Shown in pieces: positions 29,093 to 36,707 of a stretch of DNA of 64,000 nucleotides. The position numbers were made by a program, and so were the translations under genes. The stretch lies in the NCBI RefSeq assembly GCF_030413615.1, contig NZ_CP129236.1, positions 1,596,001-1,660,000 on the forward strand, in the 5' to 3' direction. The notes below the pieces were generated by a model. That model searched no databases and was not told the origin of the DNA. It saw only the letters and a list, made by a program, of their open reading frames with translations. Positions within the stretch are counted from its first letter, which is position 1. Every line of letters begins with the position of its first letter. The DNA is from Planococcus shixiaomingii. GTDB taxonomy: Bacteria > Bacillota > Bacilli > Bacillales_A > Planococcaceae.

Positions 29093-29920
29093 ATGAAGAA
29101 ATGGTATGCGGTGATCGGTGATCCGATTGCCCACTCCTTATCTCCATATATGCATGAAACCTGGTTTGCAGAAAACGGGGTAGATGCATCGTATATACCA
29201 ATACACGTTAAACCGGCAGATCTTGAAAAAGCATTATCCGCCTTAAAGACTCTAGGGGTCAGCGGCTTTAATATTACGCTGCCTCATAAAGAGGCCATTT
29301 TGCCGTTCTTGGATCGTTTAGATGAAACTGCTTCCATTATGAGCGCAGTAAATACAGTAGTGGTAGACGGTAATCAATCTTCCGGATATAACACGGATGG
29401 AGACGGCTTTGTGGAGTCATTGTTTACATCGCCCGTCGATATCTCTAAAAAAGTACTGATCATTGGAGCGGGAGGAGCGGCGCGCGGCATCGCCTTCGCT
29501 CTGAAACGCGCTGGATTCGGAACCGTGGCCATCGCCAACAGAACCCTTCAACGGGCAAAAGAACTGGCTGATGAAGTTGGCGGTTTTCCAATGACGTTGG
29601 CAGAAGCGGAAAATGATTTGGGAGAATTCGGTATTATTATCCAAACAACATCGGTAGGCTTATCAGAAAATGAAGCGTTGCCGATGTCGCTGGAAAATAT
29701 CAAGGCTGGTTCTATTGCGGCGGATATAATTTATACCCCGCTTGAAACGCCTTTTTTAAAGAAGGCCAAAGAGCAGAAATGCATTACCATAAATGGTGTC
29801 GGCATGTTTGTCTATCAAGGGGCGATTGCCTTTGAAAAATGGACAGGCGTCAAGCCGGATACTGAAAAAATGATGGAATTGATTACAAGCAAACTAGGAG
29901 GACATTATGTTAACAAGTAA
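29093..29920 (+). CDS. aroE: Shikimate dehydrogenase
   Basis: Reduces 3-dehydroshikimate to shikimate with NADPH in the aromatic amino-acid pathway. The 275-residue protein has the N-terminal substrate site YAVIGDPIAHSLSPYMH, FNITLPHKEAIL (catalytic Lys), the NADP-binding GAGGAARGIAFAL and NRT for phosphate selectivity, and GVGMFVYQGAIAFEKWTG. ATG after AGGAGGGG. It overlaps yhbY by 14 bases. Confidence 0.97.
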   Translation: MKKWYAVIGDPIAHSLSPYMHETWFAENGVDASYIPIHVKPADLEKALSALKTLGVSGFNITLPHKEAILPFLDRLDETASIMSAVNTVVVDGNQSSGYNTDGDGFVESLFTSPVDISKKVLIIGAGGAARGIAFALKRAGFGTVAIANRTLQRAKELADEVGGFPMTLAEAENDLGEFGIIIQTTSVGLSENEALPMSLENIKAGSIAADIIYTPLETPFLKKAKEQKCITINGVGMFVYQGAIAFEKWTGVKPDTEKMMELITSKLGGHYVNK

Positions 29921-30206
29921 ACAAAAAAGCTTTTTGCGCAGTGAAGCGCACCACATCGACCCAATTTTTCAAGTAGGAAAAGGCGGCGTCAGCGGAACAA
30001 TGCTGCGCCAAATTGAAGAAGCATTGGAAAAACGGGAATTGATAAAAATCAGCATCCTGCAAAACAATGAAGACGACAAAAATGAAGTGGCAAAAGCGTT
30101 GGCTGAAGGCACATATGCGGAATTGGTCCAATTAATCGGCCATACGGTCATTTTATACAAGCCGTCTGTCAAAAATAAGCGAATCGAGCTGCCGAGAAAA
30201 GGATGA
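29907..30206 (+). CDS. yhbY: CRM-domain RNA-binding protein YhbY (YqeI)
   Basis: A 99-residue single CRM domain protein associated with pre-50S ribosome particles in E. coli. The GxxG-type loop is visible in VGKGGVSGTMLRQIEEAL, followed by KRELIKISIL. Its ATG lies inside the end of aroE behind TAGGAGG, and its stop overlaps the nadD start (ATGA-type), so the three are translationally linked. Confidence 0.95.
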   Translation: MLTSKQKSFLRSEAHHIDPIFQVGKGGVSGTMLRQIEEALEKRELIKISILQNNEDDKNEVAKALAEGTYAELVQLIGHTVILYKPSVKNKRIELPRKG

Positions 30207-30817
30207 GGAAAGTCGGGATATTGGGCGGAACATTCAATCCACCTCATCTCGGCCATCTTATTATGGCCAATGAAGCGTTTCATGCCATCGGGCTTGATGA
30301 AGTGCGTTTCATGCCCAATTCAATCGCACCTCATAAAGAAGTTACTGGAGCCAATGCCCAGCAGCGGCTGGACATGACGCGATTGGCGATTTCCGGCTCC
30401 CGCCATTTTAGCGTCGAAGATGTTGAAATTAAAAATGGCGGTGTATCGTACACATTCGATACGATGAAGAAAATGATCCAAAAAGAGCCGGACAGCGAGT
30501 TTTATTTCATTATCGGCGGAGACATGGTGGACGGTTTAAGTTCCTGGCACCGCATCGATGAATTAATGGAGATGGTTCGCTTTATCGGCATCAAGAGGCC
30601 GGGCTATGAAAGCAACTCAGCCTATCCGGTTCTCATGGTCGATTCTCCGGAAATTCATCTTTCATCTTCAATGCTGAGAGAGCGCATCGCTAAAAATCAA
30701 ACGGTGTCTTATTTAATGCCGGAAAATGTAGAAGCTTACATCCGAAGGGAGCAATTGTATGGATCAAAGCACAATGCTTCAGAAAGTGAAAGAACGACTT
30801 CCCGAAAACCGCTTTAA
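30203..30817 (+). CDS. nadD: Nicotinate-nucleotide adenylyltransferase
   Basis: Converts nicotinate mononucleotide to deamido-NAD in NAD synthesis. The 204-residue protein has the HxGH motif (GGTFNPPHLGHLIMANEA), FIIGGDMVDGL, WHRIDEL and a serine-rich SxxR motif (HLSSSMLRERIA, where many members have ISST). It runs about 15 residues past the usual end (tail KHNASESERTTSRKPL), so its last 59 bases overlap the start of yqeK in another frame. ATG overlaps the yhbY stop. Confidence 0.95.
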   Translation: MRKVGILGGTFNPPHLGHLIMANEAFHAIGLDEVRFMPNSIAPHKEVTGANAQQRLDMTRLAISGSRHFSVEDVEIKNGGVSYTFDTMKKMIQKEPDSEFYFIIGGDMVDGLSSWHRIDELMEMVRFIGIKRPGYESNSAYPVLMVDSPEIHLSSSMLRERIAKNQTVSYLMPENVEAYIRREQLYGSKHNASESERTTSRKPL

Positions 30818-31334
30818 CCACGTTAACGGGGTCTTGGAAACGGCTACCGAATTGGCGCGCAAGTTTCAGGTATCGGAACCGAAAGCGCAAGTGGCCGCTA
30901 TTTTGCATGATGTTGCCAAATTCTCTGACCGGGAATGGATGAAATCCGTTATCGTGAAGGAAAATATGGATCCAATGTTGCTCGACTACCATTCTGAATT
31001 GTGGCATGCTCCTGTCGGTGCGTATGTAGCAGCGCAGGAATTCGGAGTTCAAGATGAAGACATTTTAAATGCGATACGGTATCATACAACTGGACGCGAG
31101 AATATGTCCGATTTGGAGAAAATCATCTATATTGCTGATTTAGTGGAGCCAGGACGGAAATTTTCAGGAATTGAAGAATTGCGACAATTAAAAGATCAAG
31201 GATTGGATGTTATGATGGAAGCCAGCATCAAACACACCATCGACTTTTTAAAATCAAAAAATCAACCGGTTTATCCGGACTCACTGAAGTGTTATGAACA
31301 CTTCGTGCAACAGAAAGGGAAAGTGAAAGAATGA
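30759..31334 (+). CDS. yqeK: HD-domain Ap4A hydrolase YqeK
   Basis: A 191-residue HD-superfamily hydrolase; Gram-positive YqeK symmetrically cleaves diadenosine tetraphosphate to ADP. Metal ligands are visible in NHVNGVLETA, ILHDVAKFSD, YHSELWHAPVGA and IRYHTTGR. ATG follows AAGGGAG and lies inside the 3' end of nadD. Its stop overlaps the rsfS start (ATGA). Confidence 0.94.
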   Translation: MDQSTMLQKVKERLPENRFNHVNGVLETATELARKFQVSEPKAQVAAILHDVAKFSDREWMKSVIVKENMDPMLLDYHSELWHAPVGAYVAAQEFGVQDEDILNAIRYHTTGRENMSDLEKIIYIADLVEPGRKFSGIEELRQLKDQGLDVMMEASIKHTIDFLKSKNQPVYPDSLKCYEHFVQQKGKVKE

Positions 31335-31669
31335 CTAAAGAAACATTACTACAAACCGCTTACAATGCAGCAGAAGATAAAAAAGCCGAGGATATCGTCG
31401 TATTGAACATGGCTGGAATTTCTCTTTTGGCTGATTATTTTATTATTTGCTCGGGGAATTCCGACCGCCAAGTACAGGCAATCGCCAAAGAAATGATGGA
31501 TAAAGCGCACGAAGCTGGAACTCCGGTTAAAAGTGTAGAAGGTTTTGACGCTGCACGCTGGATCTTAGTAGACTTGGGCGATGTGGTTGCACATGTATTC
31601 CACAAAGACGAGCGTTCTTACTACAACTTAGAGCGCCTTTGGAGAGAAGCGCCGACACTGGAAATATGA
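31331..31669 (+). CDS. rsfS: Ribosomal silencing factor RsfS
   Basis: Binds ribosomal protein L14 (uL14) and blocks subunit joining under nutrient stress. The 112-residue protein shows the family features ADYFIICSGNSDRQVQAI, VEGFDAARWILVDLGDVVAHVF and YYNLERLW. It overlaps both neighbours by ATGA start/stop junctions. Confidence 0.96.
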   Translation: MTKETLLQTAYNAAEDKKAEDIVVLNMAGISLLADYFIICSGNSDRQVQAIAKEMMDKAHEAGTPVKSVEGFDAARWILVDLGDVVAHVFHKDERSYYNLERLWREAPTLEI

Positions 31670-32388
31670 GATACGGAAAGTTTGCATCAGTCTATGATGG
31701 ATTGATGGAGGACATTCCTTATGAAAAGTATGTGGAGTGGGTCGCCTCGCATCTGCAGTCTGGATCTGTTTTGGATCTGGCTTGCGGAACAGGCACCCTC
31801 TCGCAGCTTTTCAGCGAAGTCGGTTTTCAAGTGACGGCTAGTGATTTGTCAGAAGAAATGTTGACGATGGCCAATCAGCGGTTCCAGGAAGCAGGCATTC
31901 AAATCCCGACACTTCAATTGTCCATGGACAATCTAGAAGGGTTGTCCGGTTTTGATGCCGTTACAATTGCGATTGATTCAATCAATTATTTAGAGACAGA
32001 AGAACAAGTCCAGCAGACATTTAGCGAGGTTTATGCCGCGCTGAATCGAGGCGGGCATTTTTTCTTTGACGTCCATTCGGTATATAAAGTGGATGTTGTC
32101 TATATGGACAGTCCGTTCGTTTTGGATGATGAAGATGTAGCGTATATATGGCATACAGAACCAGGCAACTATCCGCATAGCATCATCCACGATATCACAT
32201 TTTTTGTGCGGCAAAACGAACATTTTGAGCGTTTTGAAGAAACGCACGAACAGCGGACGTTTCCTGTTTCTGTATACCGCGAATGGCTGGAAAAAGCGGG
32301 TTTCCAAGTTCAATCGGTTACCGCTGATTTTACAGGAGATGCGCCGGATGCCGAAAGCCAGCGAATCTTTTTTCATGCAATAAAATAA
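31666..32388 (+). CDS. Class I SAM-dependent methyltransferase YqeM
   Basis: A 240-residue methyltransferase of unknown substrate with motif I VLDLACGTGTLSQLF (about residues 38-52), TASDLSEEML and an Asp-rich post I region. It ends the yqeG operon. Start chosen at 31666, where ATGA overlaps the rsfS stop; an in-frame GTG/ATG further upstream would overlap rsfS by more. A tRNA or ribosomal target fits the operon but is not shown. Confidence 0.9.
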   Translation: MRYGKFASVYDGLMEDIPYEKYVEWVASHLQSGSVLDLACGTGTLSQLFSEVGFQVTASDLSEEMLTMANQRFQEAGIQIPTLQLSMDNLEGLSGFDAVTIAIDSINYLETEEQVQQTFSEVYAALNRGGHFFFDVHSVYKVDVVYMDSPFVLDDEDVAYIWHTEPGNYPHSIIHDITFFVRQNEHFERFEETHEQRTFPVSVYREWLEKAGFQVQSVTADFTGDAPDAESQRIFFHAIK

Positions 32389-32391
32389 TCC

Positions 32392-32449
32392 TTTTCAAAG
32401 GGAAGGCAATTGCTATATAATTCAGATAGCTTCTCTGCTGATTGCCTTC
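32392..32449 (+). promoter_or_regulatory. Probable comEA promoter flanked by an inverted repeat
   Basis: TTTTCA (32392-32397), 18 bases, TATAAT (32416-32421). The arms GAAGGCAAT (32402-32410) and ATTGCCTTC (32441-32449) form a perfect 9-bp inverted repeat enclosing the -10 box and likely start point. It could be an operator or a hairpin in the mRNA leader; there is no T-run, so it is not a terminator. comER, found here in B. subtilis, is absent. Confidence 0.5.
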
Positions 32450-32470
32450 TGAAGAAAAGGGGAATTTCCA

Positions 32471-33085
32471 TTGAATTTTTCTCAGCTTCAGAACAAGATC
32501 GGATGGCTGCTGATCCCAACAGCCGCCATACTGATGCTTGCCATCTATTTTTTCTTTCCTCAAGACACACCGGAAACCGTTCCGGCTGCATCCTTTGATA
32601 TGATCAATGCTGAATCCCCTCAGCAGACTGAACCCCAAAACCCGATTGACGAAATACCAGCATTCCTTATGGTTGATGTAAAAGGCCAGGTTGCCTCTCC
32701 AGGCGTTTTTGAGCTGCCTATTGGCGCTCGCATGCAAGACGCGATAGAAGCGGCTGGCGGTTTTTTGCCGACCGCTGATGATCGTGCCATTAACTTGGCC
32801 ATGAAAGTGCAAGACGAAATGAGTGTGTACGTTCCAGAAATCGGCGAGGAAATCGTATTGCCGAGCAATGCCGCGGGTCCGTCCGGAGATACGGCCGTAA
32901 ATTTAAATGTGGCAACCGAAGAAGAGCTGATGACGCTTCCTGGAATTGGCCCTTCAAAAGCGACCGCAATCATTGCTTATCGGACGGATAACGGCAACTT
33001 TCAAAATATAGACGAATTGAAAGAAGTCTCCGGCATCGGCGATAAAACGTTCGAAAAACTGAAAGAGTTGATCAAAGTCAACTGA
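32471..33085 (+). CDS. comEA: Competence protein ComEA (DNA receptor)
   Basis: Membrane-anchored double-stranded DNA-binding protein for transformation. The 204-residue protein has an N-terminal transmembrane helix (about residues 12-31), a low-complexity linker, a SLBB domain (FLMVDVKGQVASPGVFEL, about 63-125) and a C-terminal helix-hairpin-helix domain (LNVATEEELMTLPGIGPSKATAIIAYR and SGIGDKTFEKLKEL; the first piece spans two adjacent motifs, LNVATEEELMTLPGIG and PSKATAIIAYR). Start TTG preceded by AAGGGG. comEB follows only after 445 bases of repeat DNA and has its own likely promoter, so the comE genes are not one compact operon here. Confidence 0.94.
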   Translation: MNFSQLQNKIGWLLIPTAAILMLAIYFFFPQDTPETVPAASFDMINAESPQQTEPQNPIDEIPAFLMVDVKGQVASPGVFELPIGARMQDAIEAAGGFLPTADDRAINLAMKVQDEMSVYVPEIGEEIVLPSNAAGPSGDTAVNLNVATEEELMTLPGIGPSKATAIIAYRTDNGNFQNIDELKEVSGIGDKTFEKLKELIKVN

Positions 33086-33144
33086 CGAGCGGCCAATAAA
33101 TCTATATAAATTATAATATTAAATAAGCTGAACTTAATTTTTTT

Positions 33145-33275
33145 ACTATTGGTATTCCGCAAAACAGCTCCGCTTTCCTGCGGGCGAGCGCCAAGCCTCC
33201 TCGGTCGCTCCGCTTCCTGTGGGGTCTTGGCTGTCTCGCTTTCCCGCGGGAGTCTCCGCTGTTTTGCTCCATACC
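33145..33275. repeat. Dispersed GC-rich repeat (family C), reverse copy
   Basis: The stretch with GGTATTCCGCAAAACAGC, GAGCGCCAAGCCTCCTCGG and TGTGGGGTCTTGGCTGTC is the reverse complement of 46370-46478 with few changes. It has REP-like short palindromes (CCTGCGGG, CCCGCGGG). No gene. Confidence 0.8.
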
Positions 33276-33289
33276 GAGAGATTTCTTAG

Positions 33290-33452
33290 CGTCGTCGCGT
33301 TCACGGGCTTTGCGACGAGTTTGCGCAGGAGCAACGCACTTTCATGTTTCGAAGCTAGCACAGCGATGCAGAAACAATCGTCTTTGCCTTTCCCAAAGCG
33401 GTATGTAAACGGAAATTTCTTTAGTTCAACTTATATAACGTTAATACGATAA
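33290..33452. repeat. Dispersed repeat (family A), reverse copy
   Basis: Reverse complement of the 2455-2775 element without its 37-base triplication and without about 65 inner bases. Shared blocks: CGTTCACGGGC, CGCAGGAGCAACGCA, CGAAGCTAG, AAACAATCGTCTTTGCC and the AT-rich GTTAATACGAT end. Together with 33145-33275 it fills the comEA-comEB gap. Confidence 0.8.
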
Positions 33453-33471
33453 AGCCTGGCCACCCAGCCGG

Positions 33472-33499
33472 TTGACGAAACTCCTGCCTCTGATAAACT
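33472..33499 (+). promoter_or_regulatory. Probable comEB-comEC promoter
   Basis: TTGACG, 16 bases, TAAACT, 31 bases ahead of the comEB start. It lies just outside the dispersed repeat. Confidence 0.55.
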
Positions 33500-33530
33500 T
33501 ATTTTAAATACACCTTCAGGAGGCAATCAG

Positions 33531-34103
33531 ATGAAGCGAATAACTTGGGATCAATTTTTCATGGCGCAAAGCCATTTACTAGCGTTAAGAAGCACGTGCA
33601 CACGGCTTTCTGTGGGAGCGACTATTGTAAGGGACCGGCGCATCATGGCGGGCGGCTACAACGGTTCGATTTCTGGCGGGGACCATTGCATCGACAAAGG
33701 ATGCTATGTAGTAGATGGGCATTGCGTGAGAACGATACACGCGGAAATGAACGCCTTGCTGCAATGTGCGAAATACGGCATCAGTGTCAACGGAGCCGAT
33801 ATGTATGTCAGCCATTTCCCTTGTTTGCCGTGCACAAAATCCATCATCCAATCCGGAATTTCCCGACTCTATTATGCGGCGGATTATAAAAATCACGCCT
33901 ACGCGATTGAACTTTTGGAACAAGCCGGCGTGGAAGTGGTCCAAGTCCCATTCGATGAGCGGAAAATCGACTTTTTGAGTGTTGAAAAAACGGCATTGTA
34001 TATGGAATTGCTTGAGAAGTTGCGTGAAAAAGGCGGCAGCGATGAAGAATTGGCCTATTATAACGAGCGGGTGAAACAATTATTCGGAGAAGTCGAAGTG
34101 TAA
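33531..34103 (+). CDS. comEB: Late competence protein ComEB / dCMP deaminase
   Basis: Zinc-dependent deaminase converting dCMP to dUMP; it lies in the comE locus but is not needed for DNA uptake in B. subtilis. The 190-residue protein has the zinc motifs HAEMNALLQCAKYG and PCLPCTKSI (HAE...PCxxC) and an upstream Cys/His cluster GDHCIDKGCYVVDGHC typical of dCMP deaminases. ATG after CAGGAGGC. Confidence 0.95.
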   Translation: MKRITWDQFFMAQSHLLALRSTCTRLSVGATIVRDRRIMAGGYNGSISGGDHCIDKGCYVVDGHCVRTIHAEMNALLQCAKYGISVNGADMYVSHFPCLPCTKSIIQSGISRLYYAADYKNHAYAIELLEQAGVEVVQVPFDERKIDFLSVEKTALYMELLEKLREKGGSDEELAYYNERVKQLFGEVEV

Positions 34104-34180
34104 CGGTTCATTTATTTCTTTATATTGCAGCGGCAACAGCCATTGCTACGTATGCAGCGCATGAAGCACCGACATTACTC

Positions 34181-36376
34181 GTGTTCATGGCGCTGCTTTT
34201 TTGTTGGATGCTGTGGAAAAGAGAACCTGTTTTATCTTTTATCGTCATTTTGCTGTTTTCGGCAGGGACCTATGTTATTCAGGATTGGCGTGCGCAAGAT
34301 GCTTTCGATTACTCGACCGCTTATTCGGGTGACTTGAAATTTCGCGGCAATTATACAGTTGACGGAGACAGGCTGCGAGGCTTTGCACAACTTAATGACG
34401 GCCCTGTTGTGTACGCTACCTACCGAATCAAGTCAGCGCAAGAAAAAGAGAAGCTTGAACAAATGCTTTATAAGTCCACTCTGCAGGTGAAAGGGCTGTT
34501 TGAAGCGCCATCTCCATCTCCGCATCGGTATGCGTTTAATATGGAAAGCTACATGGGAAAGAACGGAGCTTCTAAAATACTGGCGATTGAATCGATTTAT
34601 TCGGCAACAGAAGACCGGACAATTTTCAGCAAACTTAGCAGTCAACGCGAAAAAATCAAACGCCACATAAGGGATACGTTTCCTGAAAACCTCGTTGCTG
34701 AAGCGGAAGCGCTATTGATCGGTGAACAGGAAAAAATGACGCCGGATGAACAGCGCATCTACCAGACCCTGGGGATCACTCATTTATTTGCTATTTCCGG
34801 CTTGCATGTTGAAATCGTGGCAGGCCTGATATATGTTGGGCTCATTCGCATGCGGCTAAGAAAAGAATCCGTAGTGCTGCTGATGCTCGTGGCGTTGCCT
34901 GTCTATGCCGTAATAGCTGGAGGAGCTCCTTCAGTGTGGCGGTCGATCGGCATGGTAGAAGTAGTATTGGTTTGCCGTTTGTTGCGAATAAAACTGCCGA
35001 TTGCTCAGATTTTACTGCTCAGTTTTACTTGTTATCTTTTTTGGAATCCTTATAGCTTCTATAATATTGGGTTTCAGTTGTCGTACGGGGCGACCTTCGC
35101 CATCATTTTTTCGTTTTCTTTTTTATCCAGGCAAACATCTGTGGTGAGAATCGGATTTTTGATCACTTGCATTTCACAACTTACGTTATATCCATTGTTG
35201 CTGTTTCATTTTTATGAACTGTCTCTGTCAGCATTTGTTGTTAACAGCTTGTTTGTCCCGCTGTATACGCTGGTCATACTGCCGGTTAACTTTTTTCTGT
35301 TTGGCGCTACGCTTGTTTTTCAGCCGCTGGCAGATATGGCGTTTTCTTGTTATGAACCGTTGCGCAGCTTCATTGGCAGCGGGATGGAGTGGATGGCAGG
35401 GCTGCCTTATCAACTGTGGACTCCCGGAAAGCCGAGCCTAGGGATGGTTTTACTGCTGATGGCAAGTGTCTTCATTTTTTACAGCTTGGCTGAACGCGGA
35501 TTCCATTGGCGCCAATTGCTCATTGTGCTGGTTCCGGCAATAGGTTTGAGCGTAGCTCCGTATATGGACCCAGAGTTGAAAGTGAGTTTTTTGGATGTTG
35601 GGCAAGGGGATAGTGTGCTGATTGAATTGCCTTATCGGAGTGCTGTATATTTAATCGATAGTGGTGGTTTGCTGCGTTTTGACCAAGAAGCATTCCGCAA
35701 GCGGGTACGTCCGTATGAAATCGGCCGGCAAATTGTAGCCCCATATTTGAAAGGGAAAGGCATTTCGAAAATTGACAAGTTCATTTTGTCCCACGCCGAT
35801 GCCGATCATGCTGAAGGCGCTGAAGAGCTTTTCCGGCTTTTCCGTATCGATGAACTGCATTTGTCACCCGGTTCTGACGACACGGCATTGATGCAAGATT
35901 TGCTGCCATACGCAGCAGAAGCCCATATCCGTTTTCCGGGGAGAGGTTCGTCATGGCAAAAAAGAGGCATTAATTTTGCGTATATCGCACCGAATGATGC
36001 GAATTATGAAGGCAATAACGATTCGCTCGTTTTACTGATGGAGGCTGGAGAGTTCCGTGTGCTATTTACAGGCGACTTGGAGGCGGCTGGTGAAGAAGAG
36101 CTGGTGAAGCGCTACGGGGCCGCCTTAAGCGATATAGCCGTGCTGAAGGTCGGTCATCACGGCAGCAAGTCTTCAAGCAGCGAAACATTTTTAACTGCGG
36201 TGAGTCCTGGATTATCCATTTTTTCAACCGGCCGCGATAACCGTTACGGCCATCCAAATGAGGAAGTGGTGGAGCGCTTCAGGGAATTGGAGCTTGTTAC
36301 TTTAAATACCGCTGACAGCGGAACAATTGAAGTTGCGTTGAAAAACGGAAAAGCTTCTGTTCGGACAATGCGCTAA
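34181..36376 (+). CDS. comEC: DNA internalisation channel ComEC/Rec2
   Basis: Polytopic membrane channel that takes single-stranded DNA into the cytoplasm. From the first canonical start (GTG 34181) it has 731 residues: N-terminal transmembrane and DUF4131 region, the Competence transmembrane domain (HLFAISGLHVEIVAGL, PSVWRSIGMVEVVLV) and a C-terminal metallo-beta-lactamase-like domain (SFLDVGQGDSVLIEL, LSHADADHAEG, VGHHGSKSSSS). The frame is open back to 34064 without ATG, GTG or TTG, and the extra residues (RRSRSVTVHLFLYIAAATAIA) look like a genuine basic-plus-hydrophobic N-terminus. An ATT start near 34082 is therefore possible; GTG 34181 has no visible ribosome-binding site. Confidence 0.9.
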   Translation: MFMALLFCWMLWKREPVLSFIVILLFSAGTYVIQDWRAQDAFDYSTAYSGDLKFRGNYTVDGDRLRGFAQLNDGPVVYATYRIKSAQEKEKLEQMLYKSTLQVKGLFEAPSPSPHRYAFNMESYMGKNGASKILAIESIYSATEDRTIFSKLSSQREKIKRHIRDTFPENLVAEAEALLIGEQEKMTPDEQRIYQTLGITHLFAISGLHVEIVAGLIYVGLIRMRLRKESVVLLMLVALPVYAVIAGGAPSVWRSIGMVEVVLVCRLLRIKLPIAQILLLSFTCYLFWNPYSFYNIGFQLSYGATFAIIFSFSFLSRQTSVVRIGFLITCISQLTLYPLLLFHFYELSLSAFVVNSLFVPLYTLVILPVNFFLFGATLVFQPLADMAFSCYEPLRSFIGSGMEWMAGLPYQLWTPGKPSLGMVLLLMASVFIFYSLAERGFHWRQLLIVLVPAIGLSVAPYMDPELKVSFLDVGQGDSVLIELPYRSAVYLIDSGGLLRFDQEAFRKRVRPYEIGRQIVAPYLKGKGISKIDKFILSHADADHAEGAEELFRLFRIDELHLSPGSDDTALMQDLLPYAAEAHIRFPGRGSSWQKRGINFAYIAPNDANYEGNNDSLVLLMEAGEFRVLFTGDLEAAGEEELVKRYGAALSDIAVLKVGHHGSKSSSSETFLTAVSPGLSIFSTGRDNRYGHPNEEVVERFRELELVTLNTADSGTIEVALKNGKASVRTMR

Positions 36377-36377
36377 A

Positions 36378-36418
36378 TAAAAAAAGGTTCCGGCATTTTC
36401 ACCGGAACCTTTTTTTAT
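36378..36418. terminator. Bidirectional terminator between comEC and yqzM
   Basis: AAAAAAAGGTTCCGG / CCGGAACCTTTTTTT, long stem with T-runs on both strands. Confidence 0.93.
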
Positions 36419-36553
36419 TTAGCTTGCTAGAAAATCTACCACTACTGCGATTACGAAAATGGCTGCAAAGAAACCGAAAGATACAACAAAGCCCATACCG
36501 GCATCTATTGCGTCGTTGCGTTTTGATTGGACGTTCTGTTCAAATTCATTCAT
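36419..36553 (-). CDS. yqzM: Small membrane protein YqzM
   Basis: A 44-residue protein (MNEFEQNVQSKRND, then one transmembrane helix FVVSFGFFAAIFVIAVVVDF). It closely matches B. subtilis YqzM in length, sequence and position: opposite strand, between comEC and holA. Start chosen at 36553 behind AGGAGGGG; the upstream open frame has no such site. Function unknown. Confidence 0.92.
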   Translation of the reverse strand: MNEFEQNVQSKRNDAIDAGMGFVVSFGFFAAIFVIAVVVDFLAS

Positions 36554-36707
36554 TTGTACCCCTCCTAATTCCTTCTCATTATAAGCGAAGCAGAAAGAAA
36601 AATCTAGATTCAAGTCAATATAAACCCATGATTTTCCCTTCCGTCACAAATATGTCAAATACCAATTGCGGCTAAAATCCGCTATAGTAGTAGAGGGGGT
36701 GATCGTC

